Shown here: one piece after another, positions 7,733 through 16,287 of the stretch
Numbering within the stretch: position 1 is the stretch's first letter
Layout of the letters: each line of letters opens with the position of its first letter
NCBI GenBank assembly: GCA_036265535.1
Contig: DATAOV010000040.1
Span: 21,784-85,783 of the forward strand
Reading direction: 5' to 3'
DNA: 64,000 nt
Source: AC-32 sp036265535
GTDB taxonomy: Bacteria; Actinomycetota; Thermoleophilia; Gaiellales; Gaiellaceae
Made by a program: the position numbers and the translations under genes
The notes under the pieces: model-generated
Database searches by the model: none
What the model was told of the DNA's origin: nothing
What the model saw: the letters and a program-made list of their open reading frames with translations, nothing else

Positions 7733-7869
7733 GATTCCTCCATTGATTCGATCTGGGAACCACGGTAGGCGCAGGCCGGGAAAGGCCCGGCCAACGCTTG
7801 GTAAAGGTTGGAAAGGTCGCCGTTAAGGTTCGAAGTAGGGCGGGCTGCGGCGGTATCTCCGGCCGTTCC

Positions 7870-7875
7870 TATACT
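7870..7875 (+). promoter_or_regulatory. -10 TATACT of recG
   Basis: TATACT stands 9 bases before an in-frame CTG at 7885. No ATG, GTG or TTG occurs in frame until TTG 7984. Confidence 0.55.
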
Positions 7876-7884
7876 CGTCACGCC

Positions 7885-9957
7885 CTGAGAGCACGGCGAT
7901 CAGCGACCCTGCCGGCGGCTTTCGCCGGGCTGGACCGGCCAGACACGTGGCCTCCGCCGCGTCTCCGGCCGCGCTCAGAGGCCTTGGAGCGACCGCTGAG
8001 CTCGCTCGCAGGGGTGGGGCCGGCGTTGACCGAAAAGCTCGCCAAGCTCGGCCTGCGCACGATCCGCGACCTGCTCGAGCACCGGCCGCACCGCTACGAG
8101 CAGGCGGTGCCGGAGCGGCCGATCGCCGACCTGCTGGCGGGGGAGGAGGCGGCTATCGCCGGCGAGGTCGTCCGCGTCTCGGTGCGGCGGCCCTCGCGCC
8201 GACTGGCGATCGTCCAGGCCCGGGTCGCCGACGGCAGCGACGAGATCACCGCGGTCTGGTTCAACCAGGCCTGGCTGGTCGAGAAGCTGCGGCCGGGCAC
8301 GCGGGTGCGGCTGCGCGGGCAGCTGAAGCGAAACGAGTTCGCCGTCCGCTCCTACGACCTGAACGGCGTCTCCGCGACAGCGGACTTCGCGCCCGTCTAC
8401 CCCGCCAGCGAGGAGGTTCCGCCCAAGCGGCTGCGAGCCCTCGTGGAGCGGGCCCTCCCGCATGTGCGCGACTTCCCCGACGCGCTGCCGGCGCCGCTGA
8501 AGGTGAGCGAGCGGCTGCCGCTGCACGCCGACGCGCTCGTCGCCTTACACCAGCCGCGCTCGGAGGACGAGGCCGAGCGGGGCCGGCGGCGGCTCGCCTT
8601 CGACGAGCTGCTCGTGCTTCAGGTCGGGCTTGCCCGCGCCCGCTCCGGGCGCGAGGCCGCGGTCGCGACCGGGCTGGGCGAGCCGGGCGACCTGACGGCG
8701 CGCTATCGAGCGCTGCTGCCGTTCGCGCTGACGAAGGATCAGGAGCAGGCGATCGCGGAGATCGACGCCGACCTGGCTCGCACCGCTCCGATGCAGCGGC
8801 TCCTCCAGGGCGACGTCGGCTCCGGCAAGACCGTCGTGGCGCTGTACGCGCTCCTGCGCGCGGTCGAGGCGGGGCGGCGAGGTGCGCTCATGGCGCCTAC
8901 GGAAACCCTTGCTGAGCAGCACTTTCTGACGATCGAGCCGCTGTGCGAGCAACTCGGCGTACGGGTCGCGCTGCTCACCGGATCGGTCAAGTCGGACGTC
9001 GAGGAGGCCCGGATCGTGGTCGGCACCCACGCGCTGATCCAGGAAGGGGTCGAGCTCGAGGAGCTCGCCCTCGCCGTCGTCGACGAACAGCATCGATTCG
9101 GCGTCGAACAGCGCCGGGCCCTGACCGAGGGCCGCGCGCCGCACGTCCTGCACATGACGGCGACGCCGATCCCGCGCACGCTGGCGCTGACCGTCTACGG
9201 CGACCTGCACGTGACCGAGATCGCAAAGCCGCCCGCGAGCCGCAAGCCGATCGTCACCTCCTGGGTGACCGCCGAGCGGAGCTCGGAGGCGTACACGCGG
9301 CTGCGCAAGCACCTCGACGCGGGGCGCCAGGCCTACGTGGTCTGCCCGTTGATCGAGGAGTCCGAGACCTCCCAGGCACGCGCGGCAGAGGGTGAGGCCG
9401 AGCGGCTGCGCCGCGTGGAGCTGAAGGGCTACCGGGTCGGGCTGTTGCACGGCCGGCTGCGCCCGGCGGAGCGGCGTGAGCTGATGGGACGCTTCAAGGC
9501 GGGCGAGCTCGACGTTCTGGTCGCGACGACCGTGATCGAGGTCGGCGTCGACGTCCCGAACGCGACCATAATGATCGTGCAGGAGGCCGATCGCTTCGGG
9601 CTGGCCCAACTGCACCAGCTCCGAGGCCGTGTAGGGAGGGGCGGCGAGCAGTCCTACTGCCTGCTCATCTCGCGGCAGCGCGAGGAGCTGACCGACAATG
9701 CCCAGGAGCGTCTGCAGGCGCTCGTCGACTCGGGGGACGGGTTCGAGCTCGCGGAGAAGGATCTCGAGCTGCGTGGCGAGGGCCAGCTGATGGGAACGCG
9801 GCAGGCCGGGCTGTCGGAGTTCCGCTTCACGAGGCTGCGGGCAGACCGGCCGCTCCTAGAGCGGGCCAGGGCAGCCGCCGAGGGCCTCGTCGACTACGAG
9901 GGCCCGCTTGCCGACGAGGTTAAGCGAATGTTCGGCGAGCGCGACCTCGCCGCCTGA
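7885..9957 (+). CDS. recG: ATP-dependent DNA helicase RecG
   Basis: The protein carries the wedge/OB domain in the N-terminal third, beginning with SSLAGVGPALTEKLAKLG. The superfamily 2 helicase domains follow: GDVGSGKTVVAL (Walker A), VDEQHRFG (DEQH box), MTATPIPRTLAL (motif III), QLRGRVGRG (motif VI), and the RecG C-terminus GEGQLMGTRQAGLSEF. RecG remodels stalled forks and Holliday junctions. The start is uncertain. CTG 7885 would give 690 residues and sits 9 bases after TATACT like other starts here. TTG 7984 gives 657 residues. The upstream part of the open frame (from 7798) lies before the promoter and is unlikely to be translated. Confidence 0.93.
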   Translation: MRARRSATLPAAFAGLDRPDTWPPPRLRPRSEALERPLSSLAGVGPALTEKLAKLGLRTIRDLLEHRPHRYEQAVPERPIADLLAGEEAAIAGEVVRVSVRRPSRRLAIVQARVADGSDEITAVWFNQAWLVEKLRPGTRVRLRGQLKRNEFAVRSYDLNGVSATADFAPVYPASEEVPPKRLRALVERALPHVRDFPDALPAPLKVSERLPLHADALVALHQPRSEDEAERGRRRLAFDELLVLQVGLARARSGREAAVATGLGEPGDLTARYRALLPFALTKDQEQAIAEIDADLARTAPMQRLLQGDVGSGKTVVALYALLRAVEAGRRGALMAPTETLAEQHFLTIEPLCEQLGVRVALLTGSVKSDVEEARIVVGTHALIQEGVELEELALAVVDEQHRFGVEQRRALTEGRAPHVLHMTATPIPRTLALTVYGDLHVTEIAKPPASRKPIVTSWVTAERSSEAYTRLRKHLDAGRQAYVVCPLIEESETSQARAAEGEAERLRRVELKGYRVGLLHGRLRPAERRELMGRFKAGELDVLVATTVIEVGVDVPNATIMIVQEADRFGLAQLHQLRGRVGRGGEQSYCLLISRQREELTDNAQERLQALVDSGDGFELAEKDLELRGEGQLMGTRQAGLSEFRFTRLRADRPLLERARAAAEGLVDYEGPLADEVKRMFGERDLAA

Positions 9958-9960
9958 CGG

Positions 9961-10505
9961 ATGCGGATCATCGCGGGCTCGCACAGGGGCGCACGCATCT
10001 TCGCGCCGAAAGGCACCGACACCCGTCCGACCGGCGACCGTGTCCGAGAGGCAGCCTTCAACCTGCTCGGGCCGGGCGCGGTCGAGGGCGCGACCGTGCT
10101 CGACCTCTTCGCGGGCTCGGGCGCGATGGGCCTCGAGGCGCTTTCGCGCGGCGCCGAGCGCGCGACCTTCGTCGAGTCAGACCGCGACGCCTGTCGCACC
10201 ATCAACCGCAACCTGGACAAGCTCGGTCTCGAGGGTGCAACCGTCCTCTGCCAGGACGCTCTCACTGCGCTCCGGGCCGACGCCCGCGCGGGTAGGCGCT
10301 ACGATCTCGTGCTGGTTGACCCGCCCTACCGGAGGTTTTCTTCCCTGCAAAACGCCCTGATTCAGTACCTGCCCGAGATCCTGGGGCGAGGTGGACTGCT
10401 CCTCGTCGAGACCGCAGCGGATGAGGAACCCGAGCTGCCGCTGGCCAAGCGAACAAGCCGCCGCTACGGCTCGGCGCGCCTCACGCTCTTCGAGCACGAG
10501 CTCTC

Positions 10506-10509
<4 letters not shown>
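9961..10509 (+). CDS. rsmD: 16S rRNA (guanine966-N2)-methyltransferase
   Basis: A 182-residue class I methyltransferase of the RsmD family. It starts with the typical MRIIAGSHRGARIFAP and has DTRPTGDRVREAAFN, the SAM-binding VLDLFAGSGAMGLEAL near residue 45, and the catalytic DPPY near residue 120. The enzyme methylates G966 of 16S rRNA. It begins three bases after the recG stop and overlaps the coaD start by 4 bases, in the order conserved in actinobacteria. Confidence 0.95.
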
Positions 10510-11017
<508 letters not shown>

Positions 11018-11021
<4 letters not shown>

Positions 11022-11359
11022 CCGACACCGACAAACTCGAGACGCTGCTGGGCGCCGGGGGCGAGGTGCGCCTCTCCCACCGCGAGGCGCAGGACGTGCT
11101 CCAGAAGCTACGCGCCCGCGGGGCGGCGAGCGATTCGGCGAACCGGCTCGAGGCCCAGCTGGCGCACTCCGACGAGGTCGTGCTCGAGCCGACCGAGGCA
11201 CAGTCGCTTCTCGAGGAGCTCCACGCCAGCGGCCGGCGCTGGGTCTTCGGCACCGACGCGCCCCGAGAGCGCGCCGCTCCGCGGACGCGTGAGCCCGAGC
11301 GGCGGCCCGAGCCGGAACCCGAGCGTCCCGGCCCGTTTCGCAGGCTCTGGCGGCGCTAG
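11018..11359 (+). CDS. Hypothetical protein coupled to coaD
   Basis: A 113-residue protein that I do not recognise. The first 75 residues look like two short related helical repeats (GGEVRLSHREAQDVLQKL and DEVVLEPTEAQSLLEEL). The rest is a disordered Arg/Pro/Glu tail ending in PFRRLWRR. ATG 11018 overlaps the coaD stop (ATGA), so it is probably cotranslated with it. No signal peptide or membrane segment is present. The repeat of the pattern E-V-x-L-x-x-x-E-A-Q suggests an internal duplication. Confidence 0.65.
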
Positions 11360-11376
11360 CAGCCGATACGCGCCTG

Positions 11377-11382
11377 TAAACT
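11377..11382 (+). promoter_or_regulatory. -10 TAAACT of SepIVA-like gene
   Basis: TAAACT lies 10 bases before ATG 11393, with no ribosome binding site between. Confidence 0.5.
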
Positions 11383-11392
11383 TCGGAAACCC

Positions 11393-11905
11393 ATGGACGT
11401 ACTGGTTCTGATCGACAAGCTCGACGACCTCGTGCACAACGCGAAGGCCGTTCCGCTTACCGACCAGGTGCGCATCGACCGCGAGGAGATCTACGACATC
11501 CTCGACCAGATGCGGGCGACGATCCCCGAGGAGATCAAGCAGGCGCGCTGGATCGTGAAGGAGCGCCAGGAGATGCTCGCCGAGGCCAAGCGCGAGTGCG
11601 ACCGTATTCTCGGCGAGGCGCGTGAGCAGGCCGTGCGCGAGGCCTCCCAGACCGAGATCGTCAAGCTCGCCGAGCGCCAGGCCGGGGACATCGTCGACGA
11701 CGCGCGGCGGCAGGCGCGAGAGACACGGCTCGAGATGGAGGACTGGGCCGACTCGATCCTCTCGACGCTCGAGGTCAACCTCGACAAGTTCCTGACCGCG
11801 GTCAAGCGGGGGCGCGAGCGGCTGCACGAGCGCTCTCAGGAGACGGTCGTGGCGGGGGTCACCGGCGTCGCGGTCGAGAGCTCGAACGACGACTACCCTC
11901 ACTAG
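11393..11905 (+). CDS. SepIVA/DivIVA-like coiled-coil protein
   Basis: A 170-residue cytoplasmic protein. It has a short N-terminal segment (DVLVLIDKLDDLVHNAKAVPLTDQ) and a long charged coiled coil over about residues 35-150, rich in Glu/Arg/Ala and often annotated as ATP synthase subunit B-like. In mycobacteria the corresponding position, between coaD and yceD/rnc, holds SepIVA, a DivIVA-family protein for cell elongation and division. The VRIDREEIYDILDQMRATIP segment fits this family. The name rests on sequence pattern plus synteny. An ATP synthase role is unlikely because no other subunits are near. Confidence 0.8.
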   Translation: MDVLVLIDKLDDLVHNAKAVPLTDQVRIDREEIYDILDQMRATIPEEIKQARWIVKERQEMLAEAKRECDRILGEAREQAVREASQTEIVKLAERQAGDIVDDARRQARETRLEMEDWADSILSTLEVNLDKFLTAVKRGRERLHERSQETVVAGVTGVAVESSNDDYPH

Positions 11906-11931
11906 GTGGTCGTGGCGGTGCGGCTCGGATC

Positions 11932-12000
11932 GACCGGTCGGTTCAGACGGACGCACAGGCAGAGCCTGCGCGTCCTAAGGACGGCGTCGCAAGCGACGCC
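11932..12000 (+). repeat. Dispersed two-hairpin element, copy B
   Basis: The element runs GACCGGTC, TTCAGACGGAC, hairpin CAGGC-AGA-GCCTG, GTCC, then the near-perfect palindrome GGCGTCGC-AA-GCGACGCC. It shares its outer sequence with the copies at 2797 and 16212 but has different stem bases that still pair. It ends 14 bases before the nitroreductase start. Confidence 0.85.
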
Positions 12001-12014
12001 GCGGTAGGTCAGCG

Positions 12015-12524
12015 GTGGACACCTATCTGGCCGTCGCGAGCAAACGCGACTGGCGCAGCTATGCCGACCGGCCGGTCCCGCCGGAGGTCGAGCGGCGCAT
12101 CCTCGACGCGGGGCGGGTCGCCGGGAGCGCGATGAACCGACAGCCCTGGGACTTCGTCGTGGTCGAGTCGCCCGAGGCGAGGGAGCGGGTCGCGCAGACG
12201 GTCTATGCGCAGGACAACGTGCGCAGCGCGGCGCTCGTGATCGCGATCGCCACCCCCGGCGGAGCGTCCACGCTCGACGTCGGCCGGGCGATGCAGAACA
12301 TGTTCCTGGCCGCCTGGAACGACGGTGTCGTCTCGTGCCCGAACGGGATGCCGGAGCCGGACGCGGCCGCCCGGGCGCTCGGGCTGGAGGACGGTTTCCT
12401 GCCTGTGAGCATCCCGAGCTTCGGCTACCCGAAGCGCCCGCTCGAGCCCGAGTCGAAGAGCGCCGAGGAGTGGATCGGAGAGGCGAACCGCAAGCCTCTC
12501 GAGGAGCTCGTTCGGCGCATTTGA
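12015..12524 (+). CDS. Nitroreductase family protein
   Basis: A 169-residue nitroreductase-fold flavoprotein. It shows SKRDWRSYADRPVPPE at the N-terminus (FMN-binding R-S-Y), MNRQPWDFVVVES near residue 40, and MQNMFLAAWNDGVVSCPNG and FGYPKRPLEP toward the C-terminus. Such enzymes use FMN and NAD(P)H to reduce nitro groups, quinones or similar substrates, or act on flavins. The true substrate cannot be told. GTG 12015 is the first in-frame start after the dispersed repeat. The gene interrupts the otherwise conserved SepIVA-yceD order. Confidence 0.85.
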   Translation: MDTYLAVASKRDWRSYADRPVPPEVERRILDAGRVAGSAMNRQPWDFVVVESPEARERVAQTVYAQDNVRSAALVIAIATPGGASTLDVGRAMQNMFLAAWNDGVVSCPNGMPEPDAAARALGLEDGFLPVSIPSFGYPKRPLEPESKSAEEWIGEANRKPLEELVRRI

Positions 12525-12531
12525 GCGTTGC

Positions 12532-12537
12532 TACCGT
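12532..12537 (+). promoter_or_regulatory. -10 TACCGT, leaderless yceD
   Basis: TACCGT is 7 bases before ATG 12545, just after the nitroreductase stop. Confidence 0.5.
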
Positions 12538-12544
12538 GGTCGCG

Positions 12545-13051
12545 ATGACCACGCTGAACCTGCGCACGATCAAGCTTCGCTCGGGCGAGCAGTTCCGCGA
12601 GGAGCAGGAGATCCAGCTCGAGCCCCTCGAGCTCGGCGGCCAGCGCTACCTGCCCGTGCCGCAGGAGGTGCCGGCTGAGCTGACGATCACCCGCGCGTCG
12701 ACCGGGACCGTCTTCGAGCTGGCCTTCCGGGTGCGCCTGCACGGGCCCTGCTACCGCTGCCTCGAGGACGCCATGCTCGAGGTTCCGATCTCCGCCCGCG
12801 AGTACCAGGCGACGAACCCGGAGTCCGACGAGATGCGCACGCCCTACCTGGAGAACGACCGGCTCGACCTCTCGGCGTGGGCCCGCGATGCGCTCGCGCT
12901 CGAGCTCCCCGACAAGATCCTCTGCAAGCCCGACTGCGCCGGCCTCTGCCCTGTCTGCGGCAAGGACCTGAACGTCGAGCCCCACGACCACGGAGAGCCG
13001 GAGCCGGACTCACGCTGGTCGGCGCTCGCCGAGCTGAAGAACAAGCTCTAG
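12545..13051 (+). CDS. YceD/DUF177 family protein
   Basis: A 168-residue DUF177 protein. Hallmarks are the HGPCYRC region near residue 64 and the C-terminal CKPDCAGLCPVCGKDLN zinc-binding cluster followed by DSRWSALAELK. In many bacteria this gene directly precedes rpmF and belongs to the rRNA/ribosome assembly neighbourhood, and in E. coli YceD is linked to 23S rRNA processing. Here rpmF follows after a 2.9-kb minus-strand insertion carrying the two-component system. ATG 12545 is set by the TACCGT hexamer at leaderless spacing. Confidence 0.9.
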   Translation: MTTLNLRTIKLRSGEQFREEQEIQLEPLELGGQRYLPVPQEVPAELTITRASTGTVFELAFRVRLHGPCYRCLEDAMLEVPISAREYQATNPESDEMRTPYLENDRLDLSAWARDALALELPDKILCKPDCAGLCPVCGKDLNVEPHDHGEPEPDSRWSALAELKNKL

Positions 13052-13369
13052 CTAATCGTCGCCACCGCCACCACCACCGCGGCCCGAGTGGTCGCTACCG
13101 CCGCCCCCTCCGCTGCGGCCCCCGTGGTCGTCGGTCGTCGTCGCGCGAGTCGTCGTTGCGCGAGTCGTCGTCGGCGTCGTCCGCGTCGTGCGAGTCGTCA
13201 CCGTTGTCGTCTCGACCCGAGCCGGGGCCAGGCCCTGCGGCTTGAGCTGCAGGCGCGTCACCGGCACGGCGACCGAGTCTCGCGAGACGTAGTAGGCGGC
13301 GAACCCGATCCCCGCGGCGCAGAGGAGCCCGACGACGGCGAGGACGGCTACGACGAGGCTTCGACCCAT
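13052..13369 (-). CDS. Small exported protein, Thr- then Gly/Asp/His-rich
   Basis: A 105-residue protein with an N-terminal hydrophobic segment (VVAVLAVVGLLCAAGIGFAAYY), a 30-residue linker, a Thr/Arg run made of near-repeats of TTTRATTTRATT, and a Gly/Ser/Asp/His tail ending GGGGGGDD. It overlaps the end of the histidine kinase gene by 22 bases and so belongs to that operon. The tail could bind metal ions. No family was recognised. Its stop abuts the stop of yceD. Confidence 0.65.
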   Translation of the reverse strand: MGRSLVVAVLAVVGLLCAAGIGFAAYYVSRDSVAVPVTRLQLKPQGLAPARVETTTVTTRTTRTTPTTTRATTTRATTTDDHGGRSGGGGGSDHSGRGGGGGGDD

Positions 13370-14757
13370 GCTTCCTCCTTGAGCGTAGCCGCGGCCGGGA
13401 AACGCACCTCGGCGCGCGTTCCTCCCTCGAGCCGGTTCGCGAGCGCCGCTCGCCCGTTCCAGCGCCGGGCCAGCGTGTCCACGATCGCCAGGCCGAGCCC
13501 GGTGCCCGCGCGCTGGCTCCCCGCCGAGCCGCGGGCGAAGCGCTCGAAGAGCTGCGTCTCCTCACCTGCGGCCAGCCCCGGCCCCTCGTCGAGCACTGCG
13601 AGCCAGGTCTCGCCGCCCTCCCGGCCCCAGTCGATCTCGACTCGGGAGGGCGAGTAGCGGAGGGCATTCTCGATCAGGTTGTCGAGCAGGATCGCGAGGT
13701 CTTCCTCCGAGGCCGCGATAGTCGCCTCGCCGTTGCCGACGAGCTCGAGCGAGCGCCCGTCCTGCTCGGCCGTGACCGCCCAGCGCTCGTGGGCCCGCTC
13801 GGCCGCACGCGCGAGCGAGACCGGACGGCTGGGCCCGGGCTTGTCTCCTTCGCGCGCGAGCGTCAGCAGCGACGTCAGGAGCCGGGCGAGCCGCTCGACC
13901 TCTCGCTCGGCCGCCTCGATCTCCTGCTCCGCGTCTGCCTCGCGGCCGAGCTTCGCGCGGGTCGACTCGAGCCGAAGGCGCAGCCCGGTCAAGGGCGTGC
14001 GCAGCTGATGCGAGGCGTTGGCCACGAACTCGCGCTGGGCGGCGAGGACGGTTGCGAGACGATCGGTCATGTCGTTGAAGGCCGCGGCCACCTCCCGCTG
14101 TTCGCTCGGGCCGGTCACCTCGGCCCTCGCCTCGAGGTCGCCCGCTTCCACCCGCCGAGCCGTCAAGGCGAGGCTTCGCAGCGGCTTCGAGAGCGAGCTG
14201 GCGAGCAGCCACGCCACCACGAGCCCCACGAGCAAGGCGAACGCCCCGATCGCGGCGAGCGCGAGCACACCTCGCCGGATCCGCGAATGCACGGCGTCGA
14301 TGCTCTGCGTCACGCGCACGGCTCCCACCACTCGGCCGTTGTTGGTGACGGGAACCGCCGTGTAGAGCAGGTCCTGGCCGAGAGTGTCGCTGTGCCGCTC
14401 GCCCTGGGCCCGACCGGCGTTCAGGGCCGTGCGGATTTCGGGCCGGGAGGCGTATGGCAGGGGGCCTGGGATGCCGGCAGCCGTGGAGTCGGCGAGCAGG
14501 CGGCCTCGCCCGTCGACGATGATCACGCGTCCGCCGAGGTCACGGCCGGACTGGCGGGAGAGCCGCTCCAGCGCGGTAGCCCGGTCCATCTGTCCTGAAG
14601 CGTTGGCGGCGACGATCACCGCTTGCGCTGCGGCCTCGTTCTTCACCTCCGCATCGATCCGGCGCGCGAGGTTGAGGGCCAGCGGCAGCTCCAGCGCGAC
14701 GAGGATCAGCAGCAGGACGTAGGCGAACGCCCCCAGGAGCCGGAGGCGGAGGCTCAT
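13348..14757 (-). CDS. Sensor histidine kinase
   Basis: A 469-residue membrane kinase. It has a first transmembrane helix (residues 8-28), an extracytoplasmic sensor of about 125 residues, a second helix near 162-187, and a HAMP domain near 188-240. The dimerisation/phosphoacceptor domain carries H250 in NASHQLRTPLTG. The ATP-binding domain has N (NLIENALRY), G1 (LDEGPGLA) and G2 (GTGLGLAIVDTL) boxes. It pairs with the OmpR-type regulator immediately upstream, whose stop overlaps this start (ATGA). The stimulus is not evident from sequence. Confidence 0.93.
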   Translation of the reverse strand: MSLRLRLLGAFAYVLLLILVALELPLALNLARRIDAEVKNEAAAQAVIVAANASGQMDRATALERLSRQSGRDLGGRVIIVDGRGRLLADSTAAGIPGPLPYASRPEIRTALNAGRAQGERHSDTLGQDLLYTAVPVTNNGRVVGAVRVTQSIDAVHSRIRRGVLALAAIGAFALLVGLVVAWLLASSLSKPLRSLALTARRVEAGDLEARAEVTGPSEQREVAAAFNDMTDRLATVLAAQREFVANASHQLRTPLTGLRLRLESTRAKLGREADAEQEIEAAEREVERLARLLTSLLTLAREGDKPGPSRPVSLARAAERAHERWAVTAEQDGRSLELVGNGEATIAASEEDLAILLDNLIENALRYSPSRVEIDWGREGGETWLAVLDEGPGLAAGEETQLFERFARGSAGSQRAGTGLGLAIVDTLARRWNGRAALANRLEGGTRAEVRFPAAATLKEEAWVEASS

Positions 14758-15458
14758 CCCGCCTCGTCGGGCGACGAGAAGCGGAAGCCGACTCCACGCA
14801 CGGTATGCAGGTAGCGCGGCTCGGCGGGGTCGTCGCCGAGCTTGCGGCGGATACCGCTCACGTGCACGTCAAGCGTCTTCGTCGAGCCGAACCAGTTCGG
14901 GTCCCAGACCTCGTCGATCAGTCGCTCCCGAGTGACCACCGAGCCGGCATTGCGCATCAGCAGCTGCAGCAGCTCGAACTCCTTCCTGCTCAGCTCGAGC
15001 GCCTTGCCGTCGAGTGTGGCCTCGTGCCGGGCCGGGTCGAGCCGCAGCTCGCCGACCTCCAGCGGCCTCTCGTCGGCCTGCTCCGGCGCCTCGGTGCGGC
15101 GCAACACGGCTCGGATGCGCGCGACCACCTCGCGGGCGCTGAAGGGCTTGACCACGTAGTCGTCGGCGCCGAGCTCCAGGCCGACGACGCGGTCGGCCTC
15201 CTCGCCACGGGCCGTGAGCATGATGATCGGCACCTGCGATCGCTTGCGCAGCTCACGGCAGACGTCGAACCCCGAGCCGTCGGGAAGCATCAGGTCGAGC
15301 AGAACGAGGTCAGGGTCGCGTCTGGCGAGCTCGAGCGCCTCGGCGACGGTGCCGGCGACTTGCGTCTCGAAGCCCTCGCGCCGAAGCGCCTCGGCGAGCG
15401 GCTCGGTGATCGAGGTCTCGTCCTCGACCAGGAGGATGGTGCGCTTCGGCCGGCTCAT
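14754..15458 (-). CDS. OmpR/PhoP-type response regulator
   Basis: A 234-residue regulator with an N-terminal receiver (acidic pair E12-D13, acceptor D55 in LVLLDLMLPDG, later MLTARGE and VVKPFSARE). It has a C-terminal winged-helix DNA-binding domain with LSRKEFELLQLLMRN, the recognition region GSTKTLDVHVSGIRRKLG, and the wing YLHTVRGVGFRF. ATG 15458 is preferred to the longer open frame because the latter adds a low-complexity Thr/Ala stretch. It is cotranscribed with the kinase. Confidence 0.93.
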   Translation of the reverse strand: MSRPKRTILLVEDETSITEPLAEALRREGFETQVAGTVAEALELARRDPDLVLLDLMLPDGSGFDVCRELRKRSQVPIIMLTARGEEADRVVGLELGADDYVVKPFSAREVVARIRAVLRRTEAPEQADERPLEVGELRLDPARHEATLDGKALELSRKEFELLQLLMRNAGSVVTRERLIDEVWDPNWFGSTKTLDVHVSGIRRKLGDDPAEPRYLHTVRGVGFRFSSPDEAG

Positions 15459-15480
15459 TGCCGGGAATTGTTCCTGACCG

Positions 15481-15852
15481 CTAGTCGTCGTGGCCGTCTT
15501 CGTGACCGGAGCCGTCCTCGTCTCCGCTACCGGGGCCGGAGCTGTCGTCCCGGCCGCCGGGCCCGCGGTTGCGGTCGCCACGGTGGTCGTCGGCTGCAGG
15601 CGCGCCCGTGCAGCGCGCGTCGTTCGCGTGCTCGGGCTCGTCGCACGGGCCGCGCAGGTCCTCGCCGGGCTCGTTCATGCGCCCGCGCTCGGTCACCTGC
15701 CCGCGATCGTCGTGTCGCACCGTGAACGTGGCCGGAGACGGCGTGGTTCCGACCGTCGGGCTGTTCGTGGAGTCCAGGCTCGTCATCGTGCCCGCGAACG
15801 CGACGCCCGCCATAAGCAGGACTCCTCCGATGATGGCTGCCAGCTTGAACAT
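15481..15852 (-). CDS. Small exported acidic protein with Asp/His/Gly tail
   Basis: A 123-residue protein with a signal peptide (FKLAAIIGGVLLMAGVAFAG). A Ser/Thr-rich linker follows, then a two-Cys region (GPCDEPEHANDARCTGAP) and a disordered tail rich in Asp, Gly, Arg and His ending GHEDGHDD. AGGGAG precedes ATG 15852. It lies 22 bases upstream of the response regulator and in the same direction, so it is probably the first gene of that operon. It resembles in plan the exported protein at the other end (13052-13369). No family was recognised. Confidence 0.7.
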   Translation of the reverse strand: MFKLAAIIGGVLLMAGVAFAGTMTSLDSTNSPTVGTTPSPATFTVRHDDRGQVTERGRMNEPGEDLRGPCDEPEHANDARCTGAPAADDHRGDRNRGPGGRDDSSGPGSGDEDGSGHEDGHDD

Positions 15853-15978
15853 GTCGTCGCTCCCTCTTCGGTTGGTCTCCGAAGGCTCGCTGCAGCCGAG
15901 TTCGGCGCGGGCAACCGAAAGCGAGCAGAGTGCAAAGGCTCGGTAAAGCCTTGGCAAAGGCGGGGATCGGGCGCTGGC

Positions 15979-15984
15979 TATACT
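15979..15984 (+). promoter_or_regulatory. -10 TATACT, leaderless rpmF
   Basis: TATACT lies 9 bases before ATG 15994, with no ribosome binding site between. Confidence 0.6.
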
Positions 15985-15993
15985 CCGCCGCCG

Positions 15994-16182
15994 ATGGCCG
16001 TCCCCAAGAAAAAGACCTCCAAGTCGCGCCGGGACAAGCGGCGCGCCACGCATCGGCTCGAGGCGCCGCGGGTGAACACCTGCCCGCAATGCGGACGGCC
16101 CAAGCAGCCGCACCGGATGTGCCCGAACTGCAAGACCTACGGCGGCCGCGAGATCGAGCCGCTGCGCACGCCGACTCCTTAG
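15994..16182 (+). CDS. rpmF: 50S ribosomal protein L32
   Basis: A 62-residue protein starting MAVPKKKTSKSRRDKRRA, the typical L32 N-terminus. A zinc ribbon with two Cys pairs follows (CPQCGRPK and CPNCKTYGG) and the tail REIEPLRTPTP. It is a structural protein of the large subunit. In most actinobacteria rpmF directly follows yceD; here the kinase operon separates them. The zinc-type (Cys-containing) form is intact. Confidence 0.97.
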   Translation: MAVPKKKTSKSRRDKRRATHRLEAPRVNTCPQCGRPKQPHRMCPNCKTYGGREIEPLRTPTP

Positions 16183-16211
16183 AGACGTTTGCCGATGACC
16201 TTCACAGACCC

Positions 16212-16284
16212 GACCGGTCATTTCAGACGGACACGCTGGCAGGGCCAGCGCGTCCTGAAGACGGCAAGGCAAGCGACGCCTTAG
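16212..16284 (+). repeat. Dispersed two-hairpin element, copy A
   Basis: The element runs GACCGGTC, TTCAGACGGAC, hairpin CGCTGGC-AGG-GCCAGCG, GTCCTGAA, then GGCAAGGCAAGCGACGCC. The outer pairs GGAC/GTCC and TTCA/TGAA extend the hairpin. The element ends three bases before the plsX start codon. Confidence 0.85.
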
Positions 16285-16287
16285 GAC

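Noticed and set aside
11393..11905. ATP synthase subunit b
   Set aside because: There is no N-terminal membrane helix and no other ATP synthase genes; context and coiled coil favour a SepIVA-like protein.
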